DNA of 64,000 bases from Odontesthes bonariensis (taxonomy: Eukaryota > Chordata > Actinopteri > Atheriniformes > Atherinopsidae), in NCBI RefSeq assembly GCF_027942865.1, contig NC_134528.1, positions 25,196,586-25,260,585 on the forward strand. Direction: 5' to 3'. Below the pieces are notes generated by a model. That model was not told the DNA's origin, ran no database searches, and was given only the letters and a program-made list of their open reading frames with translations. Below, piece after piece: positions 25,228-34,438 of the stretch (position 1 is its first letter; every line of letters begins with the position of its first letter). Position numbers and translations under genes: made by a program.

Positions 25228-28200
25228 TTCACTCACAGCTCCCAGCATGATGCGAACAATGAGCCATCTAAAGGTCCAGATGCAGATGAGGGAGGGAGGA
25301 CAGCGGCAGGGGACCTGGGACAGAGTCCATAGCGGACACAAGAAAATAGCGAGAAAGCCCGTCTCCAACAGCTGGCTCTCCCAACCTGCAGAAATAATCA
25401 AATTATCATTTATTTTATTTTATTTTCTTTCCCATAAATAAGTTCAGTGTGCCACAGAACAGAAAAGAAAACAGCGCTTAAAAGGTACAGACACAATACA
25501 GCACATCCTGGAAATCTGCCAGGTCAACAAAATGTAATCGCACAGGACCCTGCAAAGGATGTGATGCCACATGTCGAATGCAGAGGTGAAGCAGATGCAA
25601 TCCACAAAGCATGAGTGAGGTGTTAGTTTGCAGTCTGGCATTCCGATTATATGCTGAATATAGATGGGTTTCTTGGTTAAAAATATTGCAGGAAAAGATC
25701 ACAGCAGAATGGCGAAACAAGATTATAAATAACTTCTTCAATAAACGTAGATTTAAAATTGTATAAAATTCAACAATGAATTAACGGTAAAAGTCTAATT
25801 CACAGTTCAGAGTTTGTATATAGACTAATTGAACATGTAAGCTAGCTCTTTCTGAATTACCTAAGCTTGTATTTGAAGTTGACGCGTTTCTGCTCTCTTT
25901 GTTTGACAATAACAGTAGCGTGGCGGTAATGTTAGTTAAAACTGGGCTCAATAAGTAAAAGTGTGAACAGAAGGCTACTTTACAAGCCACCACATGTAAT
26001 AAAAGTCCCACCTATTTTCAATATACTGTACGGGTCATAGGTGACAGCTAGCTTAGCCTAGGACCGTGGCTTGAACTGTCTATATTGTTAGCTTGGACGA
26101 CACTGATTATGTAGATAAATATGGTATGAAAACTCTTCTAAAACCAGTTGGCTTTCCTTAAGAGAACACTGTAACAGTGCACTAACCAAACATTCACTAC
26201 TACAACTACTGTGAGCTAAATGCTACTGTCAGTAAATGTTACCATTGTAAATGCTAATATTTGCCTATCTAATATCATGCTACCTTCTCAGTTTAGCATG
26301 TTAGCATGATACCAGTTGCTCATTAGCATTGGTTGGAATATTTAATCAAACATTGGGTACAAGTTAAAAACTACACTGAAACTACTTAAATTCAACTTTA
26401 ACAATCCATAAGCACAAACTGCTGCTTAGCAGTAAGCCCCATGGCACTGTCAAAATTCACCAGTTAGATGTTAACTGAAATTTGACTGAATTTGCCAGCT
26501 ATTTTATAGTAAAAACATGGTTTTATAATTCTAACCTGGCATGCTCAACGTTGCCCTCCAAATATCTTTGAAATCCATTTAATAGTTGTGACATATTTAA
26601 CTTAAAGGGACACTATGTAATTTCTTCCCCCATCGAATGGTGCAATTTTATTTCTCAAAGTCGAATGAATTTGCTCTCTAGCGCCTCGCGTTTTCAAATG
26701 TGCGTTGCATCTTCTTGAACTACGGCAGGCGGTATGTGTCAAGATTCAAGAAGCAATATACGCAGTGGTAGCGTTAGCAGCAGTGTGTAGTTGCTATCTG
26801 GAAAGTGTTCTTTTAAATAAACTCCCGGTAAACTTACAAACTTTTTAATGCCTCGTTTTGTGAGTTAAGAGCCTATGTGTACTACGGCAGAAGTTTGGTA
26901 ACAATCAATGCATTATTAGTGGGATAATTTACGAGACAAAATCTATTTACCATTAGCGACAGTAATAAGCCATTCGGCGGACGTGACGTCAAAATGACGT
27001 CATTTCCGCTTGCAGGCCTGGCGTTGGGGAAAACGCGATTCGAAGTGCTTTATGTCCCTCTCGGCACTTCGTCATTTTTCATAGACCGAAAGGACATGGC
27101 AGCCTCCATAGAGCTTGCCCGCTCTACGTAGATACAGACAAGTTATTCTTCACTCAGGAGGATAATTGAAATTTTTGACAGAGATAATTTTACACCAATG
27201 AGGACTAATTTATGAATGAATATGTTGATTTGAGCTAATAAATGACTTAATATATTACATAGTGTCCCTTTAAAAAAAACTAAAATCTAAATCTTTGGTG
27301 ATGCTGGAGGAAAGTGCATCAATTCTTGTGCAAGACACTGTGGATGTTCATACATTATTTTTACGGATAAGTGAAAACTGAACTACAACACAGGAACATC
27401 AGGTGATTCCACAGCAGTTTATGTCATATTTGTAGAGATAAAGTATTTCGGTTAGGAAAAATACTTTGGACCACAATTGCTATTGCTATGAGCAATTTTG
27501 TAGCTTTGAATATTTTCTATAAAATGTGGTGAAAATGGTAAAAAGCACTGGCCTGGTTTTCAGTCAAGAGCAATCAAACAATCAGCAAAGGTTTGTCTGC
27601 AGATGTAAAACTGCACAATCAGCCAGAATGTGATAAAGATTCCAGAGGAGGAAACAAAAAAAAAAAAGCTAGTAAGACTCAGGGAGGACCGAGCAACTGC
27701 GAAGAAAAGAAAATGGCTTTCCTTTAAGGATAATAGGAGCCACATCTAAACCACAGACATGGGCCTGGCGTCTCAAAACTACAAATCGTCATTAACCAAT
27801 AATAGAGCTACCGCCGACCTTACCGCATCTCTGGGATGTGGCCCGATATGCAACCAAATGTTTATACTGAATTTCTTCCCTGTCTTTACCGTGACAGTCA
27901 TGACAGCTTACTGTGTTCACCAAGCTGGAGGGTAACATACTGTACATAAATAAACCAGACTATGCTTTAGCTCAGAAACTGGCTGTAAATAAAGCAGACA
28001 AACTACATCACTCCGTTTATGACACCACAGAAAAAAAAGAAAGGAAAAAAATATATATATGTTTTTGTTGGTTTTTAATGCCACATTATAGAATGTATGT
28101 TTGACTCTGCAATGAACTAAGTGATCAGCTTGGGTTTCAAAACAGGTCCATTTTTCAGTCATGCCGTCACTTTCTCTTCCAAGTTCGAACGTCCATTTGG

Positions 28201-30420
28201 ACATGGGGAAACTTTGAACTTCAGCAACACATTCAAATGAAACAATTACAGTCTATAAGCGCTTCCGACCATAGGCTGTAGAGCCGGACGCATCCTATCG
28301 CCATAGTTTGCCTTGTAATTCAGCAGAGAGTGCTCCAATATTAGCTTGAAATAAAGCACGCCATGGTAACCTTTAGTAAAACAAGCTATTGATGCTTATG
28401 TTGTTTGGTTAATTTCTACCAAAACAGAGAAAACTAGGGAGAAAAAAGGTTGCATTGGGTGTTTATTTCAGACTCTTTCAAATTAGATTTTTGGAAAATG
28501 TTAAGGGTTTGGTATGCAGGATATCAACAGGTGAATTAAATTCTTTAAGAAAGCACAAACGCCCATGACATCCAAAGCTGTGTCACATGCCTCTAATCCA
28601 TGTCTTCTTTTGGAGGAGGAGAAACAAAGGAGGCCCTGGTTTTATTAGTTTCAAGTTCACTTACCAAAGGAGTACCTAGAAAGAGACAAAGAAAACAAAA
28701 GTAAGAATTTTGATAAATGTCTCACATTATCAAATAGCCTTTTCTTGGCCACTAGGGGGCCACAAAGCTAGCTGAAAACAACTTTTGTGACTGATAAATG
28801 TAGCAGCTTATGACATTTTGGTAATCTATTGGACAATGACCCTTTGGTGAAGCCAAATTTCAAGCCAGAATTCACTCTTTTGTTTGAGTAATTTGGTCTT
28901 TTCAAAAACCTGATGTGGCTCGCTAATAAAGTATCCATTGTGGTCACCAGCTAGCCTTCTGTATGTTAACAAAGCAATGTTGCTGACATAGAAACCTAAA
29001 CAAAGATTCAATACACAGTAGACCACCAGCTGAGGTATATCAAAGAGTCAGGTGCCAATTCTTTGTGGGTTTGTTTCAACAATGGAGGATTAAGTTAATC
29101 TGTAGAGCACTAATTAACACAGTTTTTAGCACATCCCTGACAATGAAACAATTATTTAAAACAACAATTTAAACGCCGTAATAATTCAAAAACCGAGTGT
29201 CATTGTAAGGCCATCTGAAAAACAAGTCCCAGTGACATACTATGTCTACACTTACCACAGCTGTCCCACGTTGACCAAGGAGTGGTAAAGCACCCACAGT
29301 GTGACCATAATCACCATATTGGCCATCCCAGTGATCAAGACAAACCCTGACAACGCCAACCCCGCCAAGGCTATGCCATCTAGGTTGGCATCCATGTGGT
29401 TCCAGTCCAAAAACCAGAGGATGGAGGGGGTGTATGCCAATGCAGCCATGCCGATCTTTCCTCCCACATAGCGCTTGACACTGTTCAGGTAGTTCTTGCA
29501 GGGCATAAGGCCGTTCTCACCTATCAGCTGCTTGTTCTGGTTGTAAGCAACGCTGAAGGCCACAACTGGAGAAAAAGAGGAGACAGAAGGTGACAAAGAC
29601 AAGAGGAGAGGCATGATTCACAGTCCATTTTACTTTCTATTCAAAGTGTTCTAAATGTTATCTTAATAGAATGTGGTCAGACGCCAGATCAGCTACAGCA
29701 AGTCTATAGGAAGTGGACTCAAAAATGTTCAGTGTCATTACAGTGAAAAAGAGGAGGAGCAGCTGGCCAAACAAGAAGAATTCAGTGAGCAGAAAGCTTA
29801 GCTGATAACTGCTCTACCAGTTGGATAAAAAGAATAGTTGCACATAGGTGTAGCCTACTTGTGTTTCAAAGATACAAACACACAGATATATTACTGTCTA
29901 ACAAGGCAGAAAAAGCTATTTTTACACGCAACTAATTCAGAAATAGTCAATAAAGCACACCTGTGACCGCTTAACTGCTGATTAATCACCGTTTTATATT
30001 CACTGTCAACATATGACGGGATGGTTGTTATCCTGGCATCAGAGTACAAGTAAACAGTAAAACTCTAGCAGTCACGGATGAAGCACTTTAAGGCAATTGA
30101 ACAGCTATTGTTTGACTGAAAAGTGAACTTCTTCAAAAGTAAACCGTTCAGCGCAACTCTGCGCAGCTACAGCACGAGTTCACGTGAACATAGCAGTTAC
30201 TGGACTCACAGTAAATAAAGGCGACGGAGCGCAGCAGCACGATACGAGTGAGCCAGTAAGTCCCAGGCTGTAGGGACAGGAGCTCCTTTTCTTTTTCTGA
30301 GCCTCCGCTGGCGTTTGCTCCATTTTCCGAGTGGCTGGGAACAGAATCTATCTCTGTCCTTCTGTTGTCCACACGTCTCTTCCTTACGGAGCTCTCTGTA
30401 TGTACACCGCTGGCCGCCAT
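8436..30420 (-). CDS. lmf1: Lipase maturation factor 1, complete 11-exon gene
   Basis: Coding exons (minus): 30420-30210, 29565-29256, 28675-28665, 25385-25237, 18604-18539, 14855-14688, 13417-13237, 11344-11191, 10166-9983, 9741-9629 and 8622-8436. They sum to 1734 nt, 577 residues plus TAA; human LMF1 is 567. LMF1 is a multi-pass ER membrane protein needed for folding and dimerisation of lipoprotein lipase, hepatic lipase and endothelial lipase. Landmarks are NQNKQLIG near the first luminal/membrane border, [73 protein letters not shown] and the C-terminal [15 protein letters not shown], all in family order. All introns are GT-AG and all phases agree. The start ATG lies in GAACATGG. The introns hold L1, Rex1, Tc1, L2 and TTAA-type repeats. 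No premature stop or frameshift was found. Confidence 0.97.
9461..9479. promoter_or_regulatory. CTCF-like motif in an lmf1 intron
   Basis: GCGCCACCAGAGGGCGCTG fits the core vertebrate CTCF consensus CCASYAGRKGGC closely. It lies in the last lmf1 intron. Occupancy cannot be judged from sequence. Confidence 0.45.
9629..9741 (-). CDS. lmf1: lmf1 coding exon 10
   Basis: It encodes [18 protein letters not shown] through [13 protein letters not shown] (37 codons plus 2 nt). The acceptor is TTCCTGCAG and the donor GTAAAGAG. The human counterpart reads TYEHNDWIIHLAGKLL, so the assignment is secure. Confidence 0.95.
9983..10166 (-). CDS. lmf1: lmf1 coding exon 9
   Basis: It encodes [15 protein letters not shown] through [17 protein letters not shown], the most conserved part of the C-terminal LMF1 domain, with CKPGD and [12 protein letters not shown]. 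The donor GTGAGA follows the final CAG. Phase 0 at the end. Confidence 0.96.
11191..11344 (-). CDS. lmf1: lmf1 coding exon 8
   Basis: It encodes [18 protein letters not shown], a membrane segment, then [18 protein letters not shown] and VNTYGAFG. The acceptor is TGTGTGTCAG and the donor GTACAG. It ends in phase 2 (a split Ser codon). Confidence 0.95.
12083..13125 (-). mobile_element. Decayed Tc1-like DNA transposon
   Basis: The minus strand at 12998-12702 encodes a recognisable piece of a Tc1-family transposase N-terminus: [17 protein letters not shown], then [14 protein letters not shown] and [11 protein letters not shown], interrupted and truncated. Flanking DNA (CAGTCACGTGAAAAAGAAAA on the left, AAGAGGGTGTGCTTTGGTG on the right) resembles the ends of this family. 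The catalytic region is deleted or scrambled, so it is inactive. It lies in lmf1 intron 7. Boundaries are approximate. Confidence 0.8.
13237..13417 (-). CDS. lmf1: lmf1 coding exon 7
   Basis: It encodes [19 protein letters not shown], then [14 protein letters not shown] and a variable basic segment ending RPSK. The acceptor AG follows a weak pyrimidine tract (CTTCTTTGGCCCGGAG). The donor is GTATTC, not an optimal site. It ends in phase 1. Confidence 0.93.
14688..14855 (-). CDS. lmf1: lmf1 coding exon 6
   Basis: It encodes 56 residues, [18 protein letters not shown] through GAIQVLFQ, including the well-conserved [14 protein letters not shown]. The acceptor is TCTCTCCAG and the donor GTAACTC. 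Phase 0 at both ends. Confidence 0.96.
15018..15117 (+). repeat. Retroposon 3' tail with (TTTCTA)n
   Basis: TTGAATTTCCCCCTTAGGGG followed by ATGAATAAAGTATTTTTCTA and an irregular TTTCTA microsatellite is the usual 3' tail of a fish non-LTR retroposon. The body upstream is not recognisable. Confidence 0.4.
17040..17745 (-). mobile_element. Rex1-like LINE, 3' end fragment
   Basis: On the minus strand the sequence encodes a degenerate reverse-transcriptase C-terminal segment ([13 protein letters not shown] near 17590) and then the long conserved 3' region of Rex1/Babar LINEs, ending in GGATGGATAAA. It is 5'-truncated and frameshifted. Family assignment is from memory of the consensus. It lies in lmf1 intron 5 in the sense orientation relative to lmf1. 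Confidence 0.7.
18539..18604 (-). CDS. lmf1: lmf1 coding exon 5
   Basis: This 66-nt exon is absent from simple reading-frame lists because it is short. It encodes 22 residues, [16 protein letters not shown] then MDYHYE, matching the family. The acceptor is CTTTTTCAG and the donor GTGTGTG. An L1 insertion begins 112 nt upstream of the acceptor. Confidence 0.94.
18701..18715. repeat. Target-site duplication of the L1 insertion, left copy
   Basis: AAAAAGCCATGGATG here is repeated exactly at 20589-20603, right after the L1 poly(A) tail. A 15-bp duplication starting in an A-run (preceded by AGTC) fits L1-type target-primed reverse transcription. Confidence 0.8.
18716..20588 (+). mobile_element. 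5'-truncated L1 LINE in an lmf1 intron
   Basis: The first long frame (18713-19492, 259 codons) encodes the part of L1 ORF2 just after the reverse-transcriptase core: [50 protein letters not shown] and [14 protein letters not shown]. The protein continues in other frames at 19560-19760 ([23 protein letters not shown]) and 19721-19969 ([11 protein letters not shown]), so at least two frameshifts break it. An AATAAA lies near 20565 and a pure A tail ends at about 20593. The endonuclease and most of the RT are missing, so it is dead on arrival. It is antisense to lmf1 and only 112 nt from the exon-5 acceptor. Confidence 0.88.
21481..21735 (+). pseudogene. Decayed Lys/Glu-rich coding-like segment
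   Basis: Frame 1 from 21481 reads [18 protein letters not shown], then KKDEEKME, a TAA at 21565-21567, then [38 protein letters not shown] and another stop at 21706. The single in-frame stop (a possible GAA to TAA change) inside an otherwise open, charged frame looks like a fragment of an acidic/basic low-complexity protein. It could equally be a purine-rich tract with no coding history. No homologue is recognised. Confidence 0.3.
21815..22195 (+). mobile_element. L2-like LINE 3' end
   Basis: A degenerate end of an ORF2 (DLPSATRTG then [11 protein letters not shown], out of frame with LKTQLF-type text) is followed by the sequence GTCGCTTTGGATAAAAGCGT CTGCCAAATG, the conserved 3' stem-loop tail shared by L2-clade LINEs and several fish SINEs. 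It is strongly 5'-truncated. It lies in lmf1 intron 4. Confidence 0.7.
25153..25224. repeat. (TG)36 microsatellite beside the lmf1 exon-4 donor
   Basis: A perfect TG run of 72 nt. On the lmf1 strand it is (CA)36 starting 13 nt after the exon-4/intron junction. Reading frames across it are artefacts. Confidence 0.97.
25237..25385 (-). CDS. lmf1: lmf1 coding exon 4
   Basis: It encodes [20 protein letters not shown] through [12 protein letters not shown] (residues about 177-227), with two hydrophobic stretches. The acceptor is TTTCTGCAG. The donor GTGAGTGAAGCG runs straight into a (CA)36 tract. It ends in phase 0. Confidence 0.96.
26606..27269. mobile_element. TTAA-flanked MITE with 16-bp perfect terminal inverted repeats
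   Basis: The ends are AGGGACACTATGTAAT and ATTACATAGTGTCCCT, perfect inverted copies of each other, flanked by TTAA at 26602-26605 and 27270-27273. The size is 664 bp and there is no coding capacity. TTAA duplications and AGGG-type ends fit Kolobok (or piggyBac) derived MITEs. The interior holds two close cAMP-response-like sites (GACGTCA and TGACGTCA near 26985-27001). It lies in lmf1 intron 3. Confidence 0.85.
28665..28675 (-). CDS. lmf1: lmf1 coding exon 3, an 11-nt microexon
   Basis: The acceptor TTTCTAG and donor GTAAGTG flank only 11 nt: G TAC TCC TTT G. Joined to TG from exon 2 and GT from exon 4 this reads W-Y-S-F-G, exactly the residues the LMF1 family has here (WYSFGWESQ). Without it the reading frame is lost. 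Intron phases are 2 before and 1 after. Confidence 0.9.
28747..28765. promoter_or_regulatory. CTCF-like motif near the lmf1 microexon
   Basis: GGCCACTAGGGGGCCACAA matches the CTCF core (CCACTAGGGGGC). It is about 75 nt upstream, on the lmf1 strand, of the 11-nt exon 3. Occupancy is unknown. Confidence 0.4.
29256..29565 (-). CDS. lmf1: lmf1 coding exon 2
   Basis: The acceptor is TTCTCCAG and the donor is GTAAGTG. It encodes [18 protein letters not shown] through SLVNVGQLW, covering the rest of the first membrane segment, a luminal loop and two further hydrophobic segments (residues about 71-173). It ends in phase 2, splitting a Trp codon. Confidence 0.96.
30178..30189. promoter_or_regulatory. 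Palindromic E-box in lmf1 intron 1
   Basis: GTTCACGTGAAC is a 12-bp perfect palindrome with a CACGTG core, 20 nt inside intron 1. It may be a bHLH-Zip site; inference only. Confidence 0.35.
30210..30420 (-). CDS. lmf1: lmf1 coding exon 1
   Basis: It encodes residues 1-70: a hydrophilic cytosolic N-terminus starting MAASGVHTE, with an arginine-rich stretch ([10 protein letters not shown]), then [18 protein letters not shown], the start of the first membrane segment. The donor GTGAGT follows at 30209. The exon ends in phase 1. Confidence 0.95.
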
Positions 30421-30434
30421 GTTCGGCGCTCACG

Positions 30435-30444
30435 GTCACGTGAC
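30435..30444. promoter_or_regulatory. CACGTG palindrome just upstream of the lmf1 start codon
   Basis: GTCACGTGAC lies 15 nt upstream of the lmf1 ATG and is a textbook USF/TFE3/TFEB-type site. An ETS-like CACGGAAGTG follows at 30453-30462. Both are of the sort found in TATA-less promoters, so the transcription start is probably close by. No other promoter element is clear. Confidence 0.45.
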
Positions 30445-30689
30445 AAAACAAACACGGAAGTGTATGATAAAAATAATTGTTATTATTATCATTAACATTA
30501 TTTATGTTATTGTTTTTCTTTTTTATATGTTCCTTTTGACCAAATTATCTATTCAGAAATACATTAAAAACATAAAACAATACTGGCATAAATGTATTAG
30601 AAGTTATACATAATGTAGGCTACATCCACTGGCTTCTTGGTATTGAGATATGGAGCTATGGCTGAGGTATGTAAAAGAAGTGGACTGAA

Positions 30690-31030
30690 AATCAGCTTCA
30701 ACATCTTATGGAGTGATGATTCCTCCCCAGAGCCCGGACCTCAACATCATGAAGCAATGATCATCTTGACAGAGAACGGAAAAAAGGCAGCCAACATCCA
30801 AAGAACAGCATTGGAATGTCCTTCAAGAAGCTTGGAGAACTATTCCTGGAGACTACTTAAAGGAATGACAAGAAAGCATGTCTAAGAGAGTTCAGGCTGT
30901 GGTGAAGAATAAAGGTGCTCATAACAAATAGTGACTGTCAAGTGCGTTAGAATTCTACAAACTCTGTTTCTGCCCTGTTTTGAGTTGAGGGGTGGTTTGA
31001 GACCTTTGCTTGTTCATTAAAATATATTTG
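30690..31030 (+). mobile_element. Tc1-like transposase C-terminal relic between lmf1 and sox8
   Basis: SPEPGPQHHEAMI-type text (CCAGAGCCCGGACCTCAACA TCATGAAG) corresponds to the Tc1 motif SPDLNPIE near the last catalytic acid, followed by a degenerate C-terminus and 3' end. It has frameshifts and no usable frame. It occupies part of the 1.1-kb divergent intergenic region. Confidence 0.55.
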
Positions 31031-31522
31031 ATGTTGTGTGTGTGTGAATACGTAGCAATACTGATTCCAATCTTTTCATCAATCCAGCAATTGATAATGA
31101 AAAAAAAACTGAAAGGAAAATACTTTTCCACCAAAAGCAATACCCCGATTTTAAACACCGTATAACCTTGTAAGAATTTTCCAAACCTCTTCCTAAAATC
31201 CCCACTCTATTCATTTGTGACAGTTTTCTGCCTCCTCCTGCCTTGTTTTCTGAAACTAGGAGGAACCCAATCGTTGAAAAAGCCAGTAGGACATGAGGGG
31301 TGGAGAGAATCACGTCTGAATAAGAGTTGAAATGTTAAAGTGGTTCAGTTAGGCTGTGGAGGATGATGTGAGAGGGAATGGCAAGTCCAATCCAAGAAGT
31401 CTTCAGTACAAGTATTTCACTTGTTTTCGTGGTGATACAGACAGAGCTGTGCGCCTTTGCGCATTTGGAGGGATCTTCGGAAACTTTGGTCATATCAAAG
31501 TCTTTCCACTCCAGCACCAAAC

Positions 31523-31932
31523 ATGACCGAGAAGAATAGGTCATTAAGTGATCATCCGTGCAGTCCAGCGGGCAGCGACGTCTCCATTACACAACACGGA
31601 TCGGACTCGGAGTGCCCGACGTCTCCTGCTGGGTTCGACGCGCACGGGGCAGCGAGCCCACCGGGGATTACGCGCAAACCGGAGAGCTGCCCAGAGGACG
31701 AGCGGTTCCCCGCCTGCATCCGTGACGCGGTGTCGCAGGTGCTGAAAGGTTACGACTGGTCTCTGGTGCCCGTGCCGAGTCATGGGGAGCGAGGGCCGAA
31801 GAACAAACCGCATGTGAAACGGCCAATGAACGCGTTCATGGTTTGGGCGCAGGCGGCGCGGAGGAAGCTGGCGGACCAGTATCCCCACCTGCACAACGCA
31901 GAGCTCAGCAAGACGTTGGGCAAACTGTGGCG
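31523..31932 (+). CDS. sox8: sox8 coding exon 1
   Basis: It encodes residues 1-136 plus two bases: a Ser/Pro-rich N-terminus, the dimerisation domain and the first half of the HMG box ending [10 protein letters not shown]. The donor is GTGAGTAG and the phase is 2. Confidence 0.97.
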
Positions 31933-34438
31933 GTGAGTAGAGCCTAGAGAGCAGCTGTAGACCGGCTGCAATGAACACTAAACTTAGCATAACTACAACT
32001 AAATAGTTTGACACTAACATGGAACCAATTAATCTTGTAAAATGCGCTTAAAACACTAATTCTTCTCTGCAGTGATATGTGTAAGAAGATTGAAATATCA
32101 GTAATTAAGGACCTGTCATATGTACTCACAAGCCTCATTTCCAGGAAAGATGGGGAATGTTCTAATATATGTAATAAAAATGTAAATCTGTTATTTGTTC
32201 ATTAGTTTGAGCCTATTTTTAACAGACAAGATTCCAAAGAAATGAATTCATGTATCTTCACTGACCAGCTACATTGTATATAGAAAATATAAACACGTTT
32301 TAACACTCTGAAAATTGGGATAAAGGCGTGTTAATGTTGTGTTACATCAGCCTTCCTAGGTCACATTTCTGGATGTTGCGGTGGACTGAGTTGAATAAAA
32401 AAAGTTTTTTTTCAAGGCCATGTGGTAGTATAGATCACATCTGCATGAGCTGAAGGGACAAAGGTCACCCGGAAGTGGTTTCAGCCTTGGCCTTTACAAA
32501 CTGAGATTTGCCTGGACTCCCTGAGTCTTTACCAATATTTAGCATTGTAGATATTGAAAAATTAAACTTCTTTGCGATATTGCATTGTGATTTTGTTTTG
32601 TTTTTTGTCTTTGGGGGATGCTCCTTTCATACCCAATTCTGGCACCCTCACCTGCCACCAGTTAATCTGCTGATTGTGCAGTCTTGCAGGACACCATTGC
32701 TTGTTTATTCTGTTATTTATTATTTATTATACTCGTCAGTCTTTTTGTCCCTGTTAATATTTTCAAAGTACAATGAAGTTGGTCAGTGAAGACACTGAAA
32801 AGCAATTCCTTGGACAGGTGTCTGTTTAAGGTTTAAACCAGTCTTTATCACATTTTTAGAAAACTTCCCATTTTTTTCTAGAGGTCTGATTTGCATGTAC
32901 AGAAGGCTACAACACTTTTCACTGCAGCAAGCAACAAAAATGTTTCTCTTAGCCATTACTCAAAAAACAGACACGTTTGGGCCTTGTGCCACTTTTAGGA
33001 CTTATGGCCCAGGTCTGGCACTGGCATATTTCTAGTGTTTTATGGTTGTAAAGATCAGAAAGAAATCTCGGTCCATTGTGTCTGATGGATCTGTGGCTGA
33101 GTGAAAAGAACCACAATCAGTCTAAGTTAACTTTGTCATTCAAAGCCAAGCTGGAGTCATTAAAAAACTGCAGCTGTTGGCCAAGCTGCTATCTGGCTAA
33201 ATCGGACTTCTGGCATTAATAAAATGGCAGTCCAGAAATGTTACTCAGAGAAGTAGTGAAAATTCTATTCTTTTCTAACCTATTTTTTCAGTATTGGCAA
33301 CGTGCAGTCTACCTTGAAATGGGCACTTTTTGACTGTTTTTAAAGCTCCGTCCCCGTATGCACTAACTCCTTGCTGCTTCTGTAGGCTTCTCTCTGAAAC
33401 AGAGAGGCGTCCCTTTGTGGAGGAGGCTGAGAGGCTGAGGCTGCAGCACAAGAAAGACTATCCAGACTACAAATACCAGCCTCGGAGGCGCAAGAGTGCC
33501 AAACTGGGCCAAGCGGACTGCATACCCAGACTGGTTCAGCAGCAGCACGGCTTTTGTAAGACAGAACCTGGCTTGGCCAGAATGAATGCCACAGGGGGGG
33601 CACACCAGCATTACTATTCAAACAGGCCAGGTGATGGAACTATAATACATTTCTGATTAGAGCATCTTCTACAAATTAATTCTTTTTATGGTCTATTGTA
33701 AAAGACAACCTTGAATCTTGGTTCTGATTTCTAGGTCAGCCTCATGGTCCTCCGACTCCTCCTACTACCCCTAAAATTGATCTGCACTTGGGGAGCAAGC
33801 ACGAGAGCCCTGCTCATCCTCCCAGCCGTCAGAACATCGACTTTAGCAACGTGGACATCTCAGAGCTCAGCACTGATGTCATCTGCAACATGGATGGCTT
33901 CGATGTCCATGAGTTCGACCAGTACCTGCCTCCAAACAGCCACGGCACCACTCTTCTAACCCCGATGGAAACCAGCAACCCCTCTGGTTCATTCGTCCCA
34001 CACGGTGCCCACGCTCACACTGATGGCATCCTGCACTTCACAGCAAAAGCCCAAGAGCTGCATGAGGTTGGCACTCAGGGACCACAGATTAAAACTGAGC
34101 AGATGAGTCCCGGTCACTACAGCTCCTCACCCTCCTCCTCTACTCCTCCTCTGTCACACCAACTTCAGTACACTTCCCTGAGCTCCGGCGCCTGCCCTTC
34201 CTCCACCTCCTCCTCCTCGTCTCCTGCCAATCAATCAGACTACACTGAACTTCAGAGCTCCAGCTTCTACAGCGCATTTTCTGGTTATCCCGCCAGTCTG
34301 TATCAGTACCCATACTTTCCCTCATCTGGCAGGTCTTATGCCACGCCGCTTATCAACAGCCTGGCCTTGGTGCCACCTCAGCACAGTCCTCCCTCTGGCT
34401 GGGAGCAGCCTATATATACTACACACACCAGGCCTTGA
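31523..34438 (+). CDS. sox8: Sox8 transcription factor (SoxE), complete three-exon gene
   Basis: Exons are 31523-31932, 33386-33630 and 33735-34438: 1359 nt, 452 residues (human SOX8 446). SOX8 is a nuclear HMG-box activator of neural crest, glial and gonadal development, acting with SOX9 and SOX10. The SoxE dimerisation region is at residues 59-85 ([20 protein letters not shown]) and the HMG box at about 97-175 ([20 protein letters not shown]). The conserved central transactivation region is [11 protein letters not shown], then [12 protein letters not shown] sumoylation-type IKTEQ follows, and the C-terminus ends [12 protein letters not shown] as in SOX8. The intron inside the HMG box (phase 2, within an Arg codon) is the SoxE position. 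An in-frame ATG at 31457 adds 22 residues unlike any SoxE protein and was not chosen. The divergent position next to lmf1 supports sox8 over sox9/sox10. Whether this is the a or b teleost copy cannot be told. Confidence 0.97.
33386..33630 (+). CDS. sox8: sox8 coding exon 2
   Basis: The acceptor is CTTCTGTAG. It encodes [18 protein letters not shown] through [16 protein letters not shown] (the end of the HMG box and the basic nuclear signal), then a less conserved segment ending HYYSNRPG. The donor GTGATG is not optimal. Phase 1. Confidence 0.96.
33735..34438 (+). CDS. sox8: sox8 coding exon 3 (terminal)
   Basis: The acceptor is TTTCTAG after a short 104-nt intron. It encodes [18 protein letters not shown], the central transactivation region, a Ser-rich low-complexity stretch (TCC/TCT runs around 34115-34225) and the C-terminal transactivation domain with YQYPYF and PHSP-like PQHSPPSGW. 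The stop is TGA. Confidence 0.97.

Noticed and set aside
25105..25441. Long frames rich in Cys-Val or His-Thr
   Set aside because: They are translations of the TG/CA microsatellite. The same holds for frames at 47662-47872 and 59544-59951. Only the minus-strand part at 25385-25237 is a real exon.
31457..31522. Upstream in-frame ATG as the sox8 start
   Set aside because: The 22 extra residues are unlike SoxE N-termini, while the ATG at 31523 gives a normal family start and length.
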